Below, piece by piece: positions 1 to 8,777 of a stretch of DNA of 64,000 bases. A program made the position numbers and the translations under genes. The notes beneath the pieces are model-generated. The model worked only from the letters and a program-made list of their open reading frames with translations, was not told where the DNA came from and did no database searches. Source of the DNA: Parafrankia irregularis (GTDB lineage: Bacteria > Actinomycetota > Actinomycetes > Frankiales > Frankiaceae); the NCBI RefSeq assembly GCF_001536285.1, contig NZ_FAOZ01000005.1, positions 237,813 through 301,812 of the forward strand. Reading direction: 5' to 3'. The number at the start of each line of letters is the position of its first letter. Within the stretch, counting starts at the first letter, position 1.

Positions 1-1
1 G

Positions 2-2422
2 GTGGAGCAGCGCGCCGCCGCCGATCTGGCCCACGCCCGGTTCACCGACCCGACGTCGGACTTCCTGTCGATCCTGAACCTGTGGCAGCACCTGCGCACC
101 GCACGCGAGGAGCGGTCGTCCAACCAGTTCCGCCGCCTGTGCCGCACCGAGTTCCTGAACTACCTGCGTATCCGGGAGTGGCAGGACGTCCACGGCCAGC
201 TGCGCTCGATCGCGCGGAACCTGGGGCTGGCGCCCAACGAGAGCCCGGCGGACGTCCGGTCGCTGCACCAGGCGCTGCTGACCGGGCTGCTGTCCCACAT
301 CGGCCGCTACGAGCCCGAGAAGAAGGACTACCTCGGGGCACGCGGTGCCCGGTTCGCGATCTTCCCGGGTTCCGGGCTGGCCCGCCGGCGGCCGGCGCGG
401 CCGGAGAGCCCGCAGGCAGCCGGCGCGGACGCCGGTGGCGCGGGCGGCGGGGCCGACGAGGGCCCGGACGCCCAGGGCGACCGGCGCGGGCCCGGCATCC
501 CGACCTGGGTGATGGCCGCGGAGCTGGTGGAGACGTCCCGGCTGTGGGCCCGCACGGTGGCGCGGGTCGAGCCCGACTGGGTCGAGCCGCTGGCGGAGCA
601 CCTGCTGCGCCGCACCTACAGCGAGCCGCACTGGTCGCGCCGGCAGGCGGCGGCACTGGCCTACGAGAAGGTCACGCTCTACGGCGTCCCGCTGGTGACC
701 GCGCGGCTGGTGCAGTACGGCCGGATCGACCCGGTGGTGAGCCGGGAGCTGTTCGTCCGGCACGCGCTGGTGGAGGGCGACTGGAACACCCGGCATGCGT
801 TCTTCCAGGCGAACCGGGAGCTGCTCGCGGACGTCGAGGAGCTGGAGCACCGGGCTCGACGCCGCGACATCCTCGTCGACGACCAGACCCTGTACGACTT
901 CTACGACCAGCGGATCCCCGCGGACGTCGTCTCCGGCCGCCATTTCGACACCTGGTGGAAGGCGACCCGGCGCACGCAGCCCGACCTGCTCGACTTCTCC
1001 GCGGCGATGCTGGTCAACGACCGCGCCGGCGCGATCCGCGCGCAGGACTACCCGGACGTCTGGGTCGCCGGTGAGGTGGAGCTGCCGCTCACGTACCAGT
1101 TCACGCCCGGCGAGGCCGCCGACGGCGTGACCGTGCGGGTGCCGCTGCCGGTGCTGGGGACGCTGCCGGCCGAGCCGTTCACCTGGCAGGTGCCCGGGCT
1201 GCGCGAGGAGCTGATCACCGCGATGATCCGAGGGCTGCCCAAGGTCGTCCGGCGCGGCTTCGTGCCCGCGCCGAACTACGCGCGGGCCGTGCTCGACCGG
1301 ATCACCCCGGACGACCATCCGCTGGCCGACGCGGTCGCCGCGGAGCTGCACCGGATGAGCGGGGCCGCGCTGCCCCCCGGGGTCTGGGCGCCGCCCCGGC
1401 TGGTGGAGATGCTGCCGCCCCATCTGCGGATGACGTTCCGGGTGGTCGACGACCGCGGGGCGACCCTCGCCGAGGGCAAGGACCTGGCGGAGCTGCGGGC
1501 GCGGCTGCGGCCGAAGACCCGGGCGGTGGTCTCCGCCGCCGCCGCGGGGGTGGAACGCTCGGGCCTGCGGGCCTGGGAGATCGGCACCCTGCCGACGGTG
1601 ATCGAGCGCACTCGCGGCGGGCATGTCGTGCGGGCCCATCCGGCGCTCGTGGACGAGGGCGCGTCGGTGTCCGTCCGGGTCTTCGACAACCCGGACGAGG
1701 CCGACGCCGCGATGTGGGCCGGCACCCGGCGGCTGCTGCTGCTGGGAGTGCCATCCCCCGTCCGGGGCATCATCGGTCGGCTGCCGAACGCGGCGAAGCT
1801 GGCCCTGAGCAACAACCCGCACCGCGACGTCAGCGACCTGCTGGACGACTGCGTCGCCTGCGCCGTGGACACACTGCTGCGCCGGGCGGGCGGGCCCGCC
1901 CGGGACGAGGCCGGCTTCGGGGCCCTGCTCGAGGTCGTGCGCGCCGAGCTGCCGGAGCGCTCGTTGGCGGTGGTGCGGGCCACTGAGCGGGTGCTGGCGC
2001 TGGCGCACCAGGTCGACCGGAGCCTGCGCACCCTGACCAGCCCGGCGTTGCTGGCGACCACGGCCGACCTGCGTGGCCAGCTGGACGACCTGATCCACCG
2101 CGGCTTCGTGACCCGGACGGGCTTCGAGCGGCTGCCCGATCTTGAGCGCTACCTCACCGCCGCCGCGCGGCGCGTCGACCGGCTGCCCGGCGACGCCGCC
2201 CGGGATCGCCAGCTCACCACCCGGGTGGGCCATGTTCTGACGGCCTACCGCGAGCTGGTCAAGGAGCTGGGCCCGGCCGCCGCCGCGGCGGAGCCCGTCA
2301 CGGCGGTCCGCTGGATGATCGAGGAACTGCGGGTGAGCCTGTTCGCGCAGGCGCTGCGCACGCCGTACCCGGTCTCCGAGGAACGCATCTACCGGGCGAT
2401 CGACGGACTTCGTCATCCCTGA
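2..2422 (+). CDS. hrpA: ATP-dependent RNA helicase HrpA, C-terminal part (5' truncated by window edge)
   Basis: This is the C-terminal ~806 residues of an HrpA-type DEAH-box RNA helicase. The visible part covers the end of the helicase-associated region and the long HrpA-specific C-terminal domain (DUF3418). Recognisable stretches are LWQHLR, EFLNYLRIREWQD, ARGARFAIFPGSGL, WVMAAELVETSRLWAR and SEPHWSR..AALAYEKVTLYG, which follow the family order. The Walker A and DEAH motifs must lie upstream of base 1, so the GTG at base 2 is not the real start. An Ala/Gly/Asp-rich insert of about 40 residues (around 125-165) interrupts the conserved block just before WVMAAEL. HrpA enzymes act in RNA processing and ribosome-related quality control, but nothing here identifies the substrate. 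No gene follows in the same operon. Confidence 0.9.
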   Translation: MEQRAAADLAHARFTDPTSDFLSILNLWQHLRTAREERSSNQFRRLCRTEFLNYLRIREWQDVHGQLRSIARNLGLAPNESPADVRSLHQALLTGLLSHIGRYEPEKKDYLGARGARFAIFPGSGLARRRPARPESPQAAGADAGGAGGGADEGPDAQGDRRGPGIPTWVMAAELVETSRLWARTVARVEPDWVEPLAEHLLRRTYSEPHWSRRQAAALAYEKVTLYGVPLVTARLVQYGRIDPVVSRELFVRHALVEGDWNTRHAFFQANRELLADVEELEHRARRRDILVDDQTLYDFYDQRIPADVVSGRHFDTWWKATRRTQPDLLDFSAAMLVNDRAGAIRAQDYPDVWVAGEVELPLTYQFTPGEAADGVTVRVPLPVLGTLPAEPFTWQVPGLREELITAMIRGLPKVVRRGFVPAPNYARAVLDRITPDDHPLADAVAAELHRMSGAALPPGVWAPPRLVEMLPPHLRMTFRVVDDRGATLAEGKDLAELRARLRPKTRAVVSAAAAGVERSGLRAWEIGTLPTVIERTRGGHVVRAHPALVDEGASVSVRVFDNPDEADAAMWAGTRRLLLLGVPSPVRGIIGRLPNAAKLALSNNPHRDVSDLLDDCVACAVDTLLRRAGGPARDEAGFGALLEVVRAELPERSLAVVRATERVLALAHQVDRSLRTLTSPALLATTADLRGQLDDLIHRGFVTRTGFERLPDLERYLTAAARRVDRLPGDAARDRQLTTRVGHVLTAYRELVKELGPAAAAAEPVTAVRWMIEELRVSLFAQALRTPYPVSEERIYRAIDGLRHP

Positions 2423-2424
2423 CG

Positions 2425-2502
2425 GCACCGGGTCTGAAACCATCGGGTCTCGGGCGACACCGGGTCTCGGACGACACCGGGTCTCGGACCACACCGGGTC
2501 GC
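2425..2502. repeat. 17-bp intergenic tandem repeat
   Basis: About four copies of a 17-bp unit (consensus CACCGGGTCTCGGACGA) directly follow the hrpA stop codon. The two central copies (2458-2474 and 2475-2491) differ at one base; the outer ones are degenerate. It is noncoding and is one of several short tandem repeats in this window. Confidence 0.85.
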
Positions 2503-2549
2503 CGGCTCCCGCGGCTGCGGGCCGCCGCCGGCTGGCGTTGCTTCCGGAC

Positions 2550-2597
2550 AAGATCTGCGGCTTTCGGTCGTTCCAACGACCAAAAGCGGCAGATCTT
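2550..2597. repeat. Dispersed intergenic hairpin element, copy 1
   Basis: An imperfect palindrome with 23-bp arms (2550-2572 and 2575-2597, 21 of 23 positions pairing) around a 2-base centre. Its core GGTCGTT-CC-AACGACC is shared with the other hairpin elements near 3.99, 8.55, 8.66 and 15.7 kb. It sits between hrpA and the esterase gene. It could act as a transcript 3'-end structure or be a non-autonomous mobile repeat. This copy is the most divergent in its outer arms. Confidence 0.8.
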
Positions 2598-2821
2598 CGA
2601 ACTGCGGCCGTGGGGTATGGATGGGCGGCTCGCCCGCCGACCGCACCCCGCGGATGACCATCGGGGGCCACCCGGGGTGGCGGTGCCGCCGCGGCCCGCA
2701 TCACGGCTGGTAGGGCCGTCAGCACCGATCCGAGGCGCTATTACGATGACGTCGGCCGCGGCCCGCGGCGAAGTCAGCGACTTACATCTATCTGCCTGTA
2801 TCTGCCTGATCGAGAGCCCGG

Positions 2822-3940
2822 GTGGGGGGTGCAGTGGCGTTCGGCCACCGACGAGTCATCGTGCTCCTCGTCGCCGTCGGCCTGCCACTCATAGCCCTCC
2901 TCACGACACAGATCGCCCTGGAGGCGACCGGCTTCCCGTCCGCGACGAGCGCCGCCTCCGCCGCGCACGTGGTCGCCGAGGCCTCCCCGGGCACCACGAC
3001 CGCCCCCGCGACGGGCACCACGACCGGTGCGGCGCGGCATGCCGCGGCGCCCGAGGGCACCGCCGCCGCCAAGTCGGGGGCCTCGGTCTCCTCATCAGCT
3101 GGAACCGCGGCCACTGGAACCGCGGCCGCTGGGACCGCGGCCGCTGGGACCGCGGCCTCGCCCACCAGCGGCGCGGCGTCGTCGACCGTGACGCCGGCCT
3201 CCCCCGCCGCCACCGCCGCGGCGGGCGCCACCTACACCGAGCTCGTCACACTGGCGTCCGGACGCAGCTACGACCTGCACACCACCGTCCAGGCGGGGCA
3301 GCGCAGACCGCTGGTGATCCTCCTTCACGCGTACCTGCACGACGCGGCCGCGATGCGCGACCTCAGTGGCGCGACCCCGTACTCCGACGAGCACGGATTC
3401 GTCCTCGCCTACGGGCACGCGATCGACGGGGCCTGGAACTCCGGCACCTGCTGCGCGGGCGTGAACGGTGTCGACGACGTCGCATACCTGCGAGAGCTCG
3501 TGGCGGACGTGGAACGACGAACCCCGGTCGACCCGACCCGGGTCTACGTCTGGGGCTACTCGAACGGCGGCATGATGGCGGCGCGGGCCGTCTGCGAGGC
3601 GCCCGAAGTCTTCGCCGCCGCCGGAGTCGTCGCCGGCGCGCTGCTCGTGCCCTGTCAGCAGGCGCCCATTCGGATGATGCACATCCACGGCACCCAGGAC
3701 ACGACCGTGCCCTGGCGCGGAGGCTGGTCGGACTACGTGAAGGTCACGTTCCCCGACTCACGCACCGAATCCTCGCGGGTGACCAGCTCGTCGGTGGTGG
3801 TCGGTGTGCCCTGGGACGGCGGTCACGACTGGCCGTGGTGGGCCACCGGGAAGCTCTGGGAGTTCTCCTCCCAGCAACGCCTGGCCAGCCAGCAGGGCGT
3901 GGACGGCGACGCCGACGACGCCCTTCCCGGCACACCCTGA
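2822..3940 (+). CDS. Secreted PHB depolymerase/feruloyl esterase-like (LpqC-type) alpha/beta hydrolase
   Basis: A 372-residue exported serine esterase. An N-terminal hydrophobic stretch (about residues 9-30) is a signal peptide or anchor. It is followed by ~100 residues of Ala/Thr/Ser-rich linker, including an AAAGTAAAGT repeat, which probably spans the cell wall. The catalytic domain (about 140-360) has PLVILLHAYLHDA (oxyanion region), the nucleophile elbow GYSNGG, an aspartate in HGTQDTTVP and a histidine in DGGHDWP, so the triad is complete. NSGTCCAG is typical of the PHB-depolymerase/LpqC family. Family members hydrolyse polyhydroxyalkanoate or phenolic esters; the substrate here is unknown. 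The start is GTG 2822; GTG 2834 is an alternative. The gene stands alone and converges on galT. Confidence 0.82.
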   Translation: MGGAVAFGHRRVIVLLVAVGLPLIALLTTQIALEATGFPSATSAASAAHVVAEASPGTTTAPATGTTTGAARHAAAPEGTAAAKSGASVSSSAGTAATGTAAAGTAAAGTAASPTSGAASSTVTPASPAATAAAGATYTELVTLASGRSYDLHTTVQAGQRRPLVILLHAYLHDAAAMRDLSGATPYSDEHGFVLAYGHAIDGAWNSGTCCAGVNGVDDVAYLRELVADVERRTPVDPTRVYVWGYSNGGMMAARAVCEAPEVFAAAGVVAGALLVPCQQAPIRMMHIHGTQDTTVPWRGGWSDYVKVTFPDSRTESSRVTSSSVVVGVPWDGGHDWPWWATGKLWEFSSQQRLASQQGVDGDADDALPGTP

Positions 3941-3987
3941 CCGACCACCGACCACCGGCCCGGCCCGGTCCGCGGCGGCTCCAGGAT

Positions 3988-4025
3988 CTGAGGACTTCGG
4001 TCGTCCCCACGACCACAATCCTCAG
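3988..4025. repeat. Dispersed intergenic hairpin element, copy 2
   Basis: Arms of 17 bp (3988-4004 and 4009-4025, 14 of 17 paired) flank a CCCC loop, with the family core GGTCGT...ACGACC and outer CTGAGGA/TCCTCAG. The following GGCTTTGCTCGGC resembles the tail of copies 4 and 5. It lies between the convergent esterase and galT genes, where it could serve as a bidirectional terminator. Confidence 0.82.
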
Positions 4026-4075
4026 GCTTTGCTCGGCAGCAGCGGCAGGCCGAAGCTCGGGACCTGCCCGGCGGT

Positions 4076-5449
4076 TCACACGGCGGCGGGCGGCTCTGTC
4101 ACGCGGCGGCGAGCGGCGCGCAGGCGGGCGGCGGCGTCCTCAGGCGTGATGTCGCGCTGCATCCCGGCGAACAGGTCGTAGCCCACCACGTGCTTGCGCA
4201 CCGTCGGCGACCGCAGCAACGGCGGGTGGAAATGGGCATGGAGCTGCCAGTGCTCGGTCGCCTGCCCAGCGGAGCCGTCGTGCGGGCCCGGGGCGGCATG
4301 CCAGCCCATCGAGTACGGAAAGGGACTGTCGAACAAGGCGTCATAGGTGCGCAGCAGCGAACGCAGCACGCCTGCCAGCGAGTCACGCTCCGGACCGGTC
4401 AGGTCGTGCAGCAGGCGCACCGGGCGGCGGGGCAACAGGAGCGTCTCGAAGGGCCACAGCGCCCAGTAGGGCACGACGACGACCCAGTGGTCGTCCGCCA
4501 CCACCACCCGGCTCGGCTCGGACGCCGCGCTCGCCGCGTCGAGGTCGGACTCCAGCGCCGCGTAGTCGACGAGCAGGGAGGTCCCCTGCGCCTGCAGGTA
4601 GGCCCGCTGGGAACGGTCCTCGGCGGCCGGCAGGTCCGGCATGAACGACGACGCCCAGATCTGGCCGTGCGGATGCGGGCTGGACGCGCCCATCGCCGCC
4701 CCGCGGTTCTCGAAGATCTGCACCCACGTCCAGGTACGGGCCAGATCGCGCTCCTGGTCGGCCCAGGTGTCGACAACCGCGCGGACCCGCTCGAGGGGCA
4801 GGCTGGCCAGGGTGAGGTCGTGGCGTGGGTCGAAACAGACGACGCGGCAGGTTCCCGCACCCGGAGCCGCCCGCAGCAGCGCGGACGCCCGGGCATCGGA
4901 CATCGGCGCCGCACCGTCCGCCATGTGTGGCAGCGCACCGTTCGCCGTGTTCGGCGCGGCCTCGCCCAGCCAGCCGCCCGGCGCGTCGGAAGATCCGGGT
5001 CGCAACGCCGGAAAGTCGTTCTCGAACACGTAGACGCCGTCATAGTCCGGATTCCCGATGCCGGAGGCCCGCGCGTTTCCAGGGCAGAGATGACATTCGG
5101 GATCGTAGGCGGGGAGGTCGGTGGCGACCTTCTCCTCGCCGCCGCGCCACGGGCGCGCGACCCGGCCCGCCGACACGAGAATCCAGCGCCCGGTAAGGGG
5201 GTCGAAGCGCCGATGCGCGCCTTCGCCGGCCGCCTCCGGCCCGCCGGCCGCTGCCGGCAGGGCCAGCACACCGGGCTGCGCGCCCGCACCGTTCGGGCCC
5301 GCACCGTTCGGAGCTTCACCGTTCGGGGCTGCACCGTTCGGGGCTGCACCGTTCGGGGCTGCACGGTTCGGACCCGTACCGCTCGGGCCCGGATGGTCGT
5401 CCGGCACGGGACCGTCATCTGATCGGGGAACCGCGGCAAGCACGGTCAA
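4076..5449 (-). CDS. galT: Galactose-1-phosphate uridylyltransferase
   Basis: GalT of the Leloir pathway exchanges UMP between UDP-glucose and galactose-1-phosphate in the cytoplasm. Evidence is the N-terminal signature RRFDPLTGRWILVSAGR (about residue 80), the zinc-type pair CHLC (residues 119-122), FENDFPA, the nucleotidylated-histidine motif SPHPHGQ (His259/His261) and a C-terminal WQLHAHFHPPLLRS block. The chosen start is the furthest upstream (TTG); GTG at 5443, two codons in, is equally likely, and no strong ribosome site marks either. Residues ~25-60 are an unusual low-complexity leader of PNG-containing pentapeptides encoded by a 15-bp tandem repeat and absent from ordinary GalT. No galK or galE adjoins it. 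The gene diverges from soxR. Confidence 0.93.
   Translation of the reverse strand: MTVLAAVPRSDDGPVPDDHPGPSGTGPNRAAPNGAAPNGAAPNGEAPNGAGPNGAGAQPGVLALPAAAGGPEAAGEGAHRRFDPLTGRWILVSAGRVARPWRGGEEKVATDLPAYDPECHLCPGNARASGIGNPDYDGVYVFENDFPALRPGSSDAPGGWLGEAAPNTANGALPHMADGAAPMSDARASALLRAAPGAGTCRVVCFDPRHDLTLASLPLERVRAVVDTWADQERDLARTWTWVQIFENRGAAMGASSPHPHGQIWASSFMPDLPAAEDRSQRAYLQAQGTSLLVDYAALESDLDAASAASEPSRVVVADDHWVVVVPYWALWPFETLLLPRRPVRLLHDLTGPERDSLAGVLRSLLRTYDALFDSPFPYSMGWHAAPGPHDGSAGQATEHWQLHAHFHPPLLRSPTVRKHVVGYDLFAGMQRDITPEDAAARLRAARRRVTEPPAAV
5287..5395. repeat. 15-bp tandem repeat inside the galT 5' coding region
   Basis: Roughly seven copies of CACCGTTCGGGGCTG (plus strand) encode successive APNGA-type pentapeptides at the GalT N-terminus. 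The central copies are identical. The period is a multiple of three, so copy-number changes keep the frame. Confidence 0.9.
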
Positions 5450-5487
5450 ATCGTAGCGAGCCCGGAGTCAGGCCGCCGGCCCGGAAA

Positions 5488-5505
5488 CCTAAAGCTCACT
5501 TCATG
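5488..5505. promoter_or_regulatory. Candidate SoxR operator
   Basis: CCTAAAGCTCACTTCATG matches the 18-bp SoxR-box consensus CCTCAAGTTAACTTGAGG at 13 of 18 positions, including most of the symmetric CCT.AAG/CTT half-site bases. It lies in the 78-bp divergent space between galT and soxR, 22 bases before the soxR start. MerR-family regulators usually bind such spacers in their own promoter. The assignment rests on pattern match only. Confidence 0.45.
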
Positions 5506-5527
5506 TTGACCGCTGTACGGTCGGGAA

Positions 5528-5995
5528 ATGGACGCCTCGGACGCCATGACCCTCGGTGAAGTCGTGCGCCGCAGTGGTTTCAGTGCCTCGGCGCTGCGTT
5601 TCTACGAGCGGGAAGGGCTGCTGAGCACAACACGGACCAGCGGCGGCCAGCGCCGGTACCCGCGCCACGCCCTGCGTCGGCTGGCCTTCATCCGCGCGGC
5701 CCGCAACGTGGGGCTCAGCCTGGACGAGATCCGCGAGTCGCTGCAGCGCCTGCCGGCCGAACGTACTCCCACCAAGGCCGACTGGACCGCGATCTCGCGG
5801 GCCTGGCGCAGCCGGCTCGACGAGCAGATCGAGGCACTGGAACGGCTGCGCGACGGCCTCGACACCTGCATCGGCTGTGGCTGCCTGTCGCTGCGGCGCT
5901 GCCACATGTCGAACCCCGACGACCACGTCGCCGTCTTCGGCCCCGGGGCCGTGGCGCTGCCGCCCGCATTGCGACGCCGCGCCGATCGGCACTGA
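5528..5995 (+). CDS. soxR: Redox-sensitive MerR-family regulator SoxR
   Basis: A 155-residue transcription factor. The N-terminal winged helix is classic MerR type (GEVVRRSGFSASALRFYEREGLL, about 10-32), followed by a dimerisation helix. The C-terminal motif CIGCGCLSLRRC (Cys114, 117, 119, 125) provides the four ligands of the [2Fe-2S] cluster whose oxidation by redox-cycling compounds activates SoxR. Family knowledge: actinobacterial SoxR regulates small sets of oxidoreductases and exporters, often next to the gene. Here the next gene, 113 bp downstream on the same strand, is an FMN reductase and therefore a plausible target. ATG 5528 is taken as start; ATG 5546 is possible. Confidence 0.95.
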   Translation: MDASDAMTLGEVVRRSGFSASALRFYEREGLLSTTRTSGGQRRYPRHALRRLAFIRAARNVGLSLDEIRESLQRLPAERTPTKADWTAISRAWRSRLDEQIEALERLRDGLDTCIGCGCLSLRRCHMSNPDDHVAVFGPGAVALPPALRRRADRH

Positions 5996-6108
5996 ACACC
6001 TGCCAGTACGCTTTCCGTCGCTTCCGCCCCACGCCTTGCGGTAGGCAGATTTCGTCCCACGAGGTCCCGCGGGCGAGATCGGCAGCGGTTTGCGACGAGG
6101 AGGAGTCG

Positions 6109-6861
6109 ATGGTCGACGCGCACAGCGCGTTCACGTCGAGCGGTGAAGGTGTGCACACGGGTGAGGGCGAACCGCTCGCCCGCCGGGACGCGAGCAGGCG
6201 ATCACGCCCCGCCGACCGGGCGGGTGGGGACGTCCTCAGCGACCTCGCCGCGCTGGCCGTGCGCAGCGGCCAGGCCGCCCGCCCGGATCGTCGGCGGCGC
6301 CCGACGATCGTGGGCTTAGGCGGGACGACCCGGCCGGAGTCGGCGTCGTTGCGCGCGCTGGAGACGGTGCTGCGGTCCATGGCCGCGGCGGGCGCGGAGA
6401 CGGTGCTGCTCGGCTCGGTCGACATCGACCTGCCGATGTACGTTCCGGAGCAGGTCGAGCGCACTCCCGCGGCTCGCCGGCTGGTCGCCGAGATCGCCCG
6501 GGCCGACGCGGTGGTGATCGCCACTCCCGGCTACCACGGCGGTGTGTCGGGGCTGGTCAAGAACGCGCTGGACTACCTGGAGGATCTCCGGGACGCACCG
6601 CGCCCCTACCTCGACGGACGTGCCGTCGGGCTGATCGTCTGCGCGGACGGCCCCCAGACCGCGGGCACCACGCTCGCGGCGCTGCGTTCCTCGGTCCACG
6701 CGCTGCGCGGCTGGCCGACTCCCCTCGGCGTCTCGATCGACACCTCCACGGCGCCCTTCGGCGCGGGCGGCGAGGTACTCGACCGGCGGGCCGCGAGCCA
6801 TCTGGAAACGCTCACGGACCAGGTCATGGGCTTCACCTATGCCTGGTCGCAGGTCATCTGA
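6109..6861 (+). CDS. NAD(P)H-dependent FMN reductase
   Basis: A 250-residue flavodoxin-like reductase (FMN_red family). After ~60 nonconserved residues the fold begins at TIVGLGGTTRPESASLRALE (phosphate-binding loop for FMN). Then come IDLPMY, the characteristic TPGYHGGVSGLVKNALDYLE and a C-terminal alpha/beta region with CADGPQTAGTTL. It would reduce FMN with NAD(P)H and supply reduced flavin or act as a quinone or metal reductase. ATG 6109 is preceded by a strong GAGGAGGA ribosome site. Its position after soxR suggests a role in handling redox-active compounds; this link is inferred. Confidence 0.88.
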   Translation: MVDAHSAFTSSGEGVHTGEGEPLARRDASRRSRPADRAGGDVLSDLAALAVRSGQAARPDRRRRPTIVGLGGTTRPESASLRALETVLRSMAAAGAETVLLGSVDIDLPMYVPEQVERTPAARRLVAEIARADAVVIATPGYHGGVSGLVKNALDYLEDLRDAPRPYLDGRAVGLIVCADGPQTAGTTLAALRSSVHALRGWPTPLGVSIDTSTAPFGAGGEVLDRRAASHLETLTDQVMGFTYAWSQVI

Positions 6862-7179
6862 GCCACCTGGCCAGCTGAGCGCGACCCGGGCGAGCGCGGC
6901 GGCCTGATGAAAGGCTCTGGACGTCTCCTCGCGCCGCCTGGCCGCGCATCCGCGGCTGCTCCGGACGGGTGTGTGCGGCCTCGCCCCGGCGTGGCCGCAG
7001 ATCCCCGAAAACTGTGCGTAGCGTTAGGTAAACGCCACACCAGCGGATTCTCGACTCACCTGCCGTAGGGATCACATCCGGACAGGGCTACCGTGGCGGG
7101 GCTTTCCGGGGTTGCGCGGGTGCCTGCGCCCGACACGCCGCCCCGCCAGCCCGCCAGCAGCACAAGGAAGGACTAGCCG
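6862..7179. other. Intergenic region upstream of the binding-protein gene
   Basis: A 318-bp gap with no convincing ORF. The last part must hold the promoter and the leader of the lipoprotein gene. AAGGAAG at 7164-7170 is a good ribosome site for GTG 7180. A small IR-like stretch lies around 7013-7035. No clear -35/-10 pair was identified. Confidence 0.6.
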
Positions 7180-8436
7180 GTGAGACGAGGTCTGGGCCTG
7201 CGGCTCGGCGCAGCCTGTATCGGAGCCGCGATGGCTCTCGCCGCCTGCGGTGGGAGCGACGACAGCAGCGGGACCGCCTCCGATGGCGCGGCCGCCGGAT
7301 CGGGCACCCCGGTCAAGCTCATGGTCATCGCACCGGTCGGGACCACCGGCAGCAACTATCCCGAGCTGGTGGCGGCGGCGAAGGCGGCCGCCCGCGCGGT
7401 CAACGTCCGCGGCGGGATCAAGGGCCATCCCGTGGAGATCGTGCACTGCAACGAGAAGAACGACGCCGCGGCCGCGAAGGAATGCGCCCAGCGGGCCGTG
7501 GACGAGAAGGTCCTGGCCGTCGTGTCGGCGGTTTCCGGTTCCGGTGGGATCATGCCGATCCTGGAGCAGGCGGGCATCCCCGCCATCGGTTCGGCCGGCA
7601 TCGCGGCGGATGGCTCCGAGCTCAGCTCGAAGGTGAGCTTCATGCTCAGCCCGCTCACCTTCTACCCGGCCGTCTGCCCGTCGCTGCTACGCAAGGCCGG
7701 CGCGTCGAGCATCGGCCTGGTCGGGTACGACCTGTCCTACAGCGACCGGCTGATCACGATGGCCCAGGCGGGCGCGCGGGCAGTCGGCACACCGCTCGCC
7801 CCCGAACTGCGCATCCCGATCTCCACCAGCGACTTCACCCCGACCGTCACCCAGCTCACCAGGGCGAAGGCGAACGGGGCGGTGCTCGTGGTGTTCGACC
7901 AGGCCGCCTACGCCGTGATCAAGGGCGCGGGCACCGGCCTGCGGACCTGCCACGCGGCCGGCACTCTCTCGGAGAAGTACCTGGCCAGCCTCGGCGCGGC
8001 CGCCGACAACCTCGTTGTCGCCAGTCCGTTCCCAGAGCTCAGCCAGCAGGGCGAGTTCCCCGAGCTGGCCCGGATGATCTCCGAGCTCGACGCCGAGGAG
8101 AAGGCCGGCGACGCTGACGCCGCCGCCGACCTGCGCTCGGCGACCGGGACCACCGCCGCCTGGCTTTCCGTGCAGGTGGCGGAGAAGGTCGGCAACGCCG
8201 TCCCCGGCGAGCTGACCTCGCAGGCGCTGCTCGACCAGCTGGGGAAGACCAAGGGGCTCGACCTCGGCCTGGTTCCGCCGCTGGACTTCACCACCCCGAA
8301 CCCCGTTCCCGGCGTCGAGCGGGTCTTCAACACGACGATGCGCGGTGCCCGGTGGGACAGCGCCACCGGCGGGTTCGTGTCGCTCGGGCCGGAGACCTAC
8401 GACGCGATGACCCTGCTGAAGCAGGGCGCCTCCTGA
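7180..8436 (+). CDS. Branched-chain amino-acid-type ABC transporter substrate-binding lipoprotein (LivK-like)
   Basis: A 418-residue periplasmic-binding-protein fold of the Leu/Ile/Val-binding (type I) family. The signal peptide ends in a lipobox LAAC (Cys23), so the mature protein is lipid-anchored outside the membrane. The body carries the family pattern PELVAAAKAAARAVNVRGGIKGHPVEIVHCNEKND, the AKECAQRAVDEKVLAVV segment, and GLVGYDLSYSD in lobe 2. The ligand cannot be read from the sequence. The gene converges on livF and the livHMG fusion, which supply the rest of the transporter, so the binding protein is transcribed separately, presumably for a different level of expression. Confidence 0.88.
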   Translation: MRRGLGLRLGAACIGAAMALAACGGSDDSSGTASDGAAAGSGTPVKLMVIAPVGTTGSNYPELVAAAKAAARAVNVRGGIKGHPVEIVHCNEKNDAAAAKECAQRAVDEKVLAVVSAVSGSGGIMPILEQAGIPAIGSAGIAADGSELSSKVSFMLSPLTFYPAVCPSLLRKAGASSIGLVGYDLSYSDRLITMAQAGARAVGTPLAPELRIPISTSDFTPTVTQLTRAKANGAVLVVFDQAAYAVIKGAGTGLRTCHAAGTLSEKYLASLGAAADNLVVASPFPELSQQGEFPELARMISELDAEEKAGDADAAADLRSATGTTAAWLSVQVAEKVGNAVPGELTSQALLDQLGKTKGLDLGLVPPLDFTTPNPVPGVERVFNTTMRGARWDSATGGFVSLGPETYDAMTLLKQGAS

Positions 8437-8520
8437 TCAGGACGTCCTGATCAGCGCGACCAGGACCGGGCGGCGCTGATCGTCTGATCGGCGCCGCCCG
8501 GGAGACCCGCTGGCCGTCAC

Positions 8521-8580
8521 CGGGCGGGCGAGTCGCAGGAGCGGAGGATTCTGGTCGTTCCGGAGCATGGAGCAGAATCC
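8521..8580. repeat. Dispersed intergenic hairpin element, copy 3 (inverted orientation)
   Basis: Read on the minus strand it contains GGAACGACCAGAATCCT followed by the tail CCGCTCCTGCGACTCGCC, nearly identical to copy 5 at 15.7 kb. GGATTCTG (8546-8553) pairs with CAGAATCC (8573-8580). Together with copy 4 it fills the gap between the convergent binding-protein and livF genes. Confidence 0.82.
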
Positions 8581-8644
8581 CGGGCTTCGGGCTATGGCTG
8601 GCGGCTGCTGGCGGCTGGCTGCTGGCTGCTGGCTGCCAAGAAAT

Positions 8645-8690
8645 GAGGATCGTGGTCGTTCTGGCGACCAGAATCCTCGACTTTTGCGCA
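8645..8690. repeat. Dispersed intergenic hairpin element, copy 4
   Basis: GAGGATCGTGGTCG (8645-8658) and CGACCAGAATCCTC (8665-8678) form a 14-bp stem (12 paired) with a 6-base loop. It is followed by the tail GACTTTTGCGC. It is oriented opposite to copy 3, 65 bp away, and lies in the convergent intergenic space upstream of the livF stop, where a bidirectional terminator would be expected. Confidence 0.82.
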
Positions 8691-8777
8691 GTACCTGGCG
8701 GACTCCGCGCCCCTTTTCGCCGCCCTTGATACGAAATGCCATGTGGCGGCCGCAATCGTCAAGCCCGGTCGCCCGCG

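Noticed and set aside
2425-2502. Tandem repeat as CRISPR array
   Set aside because: Units are contiguous 17-mers without spacers, and no cas genes are present anywhere in the window.
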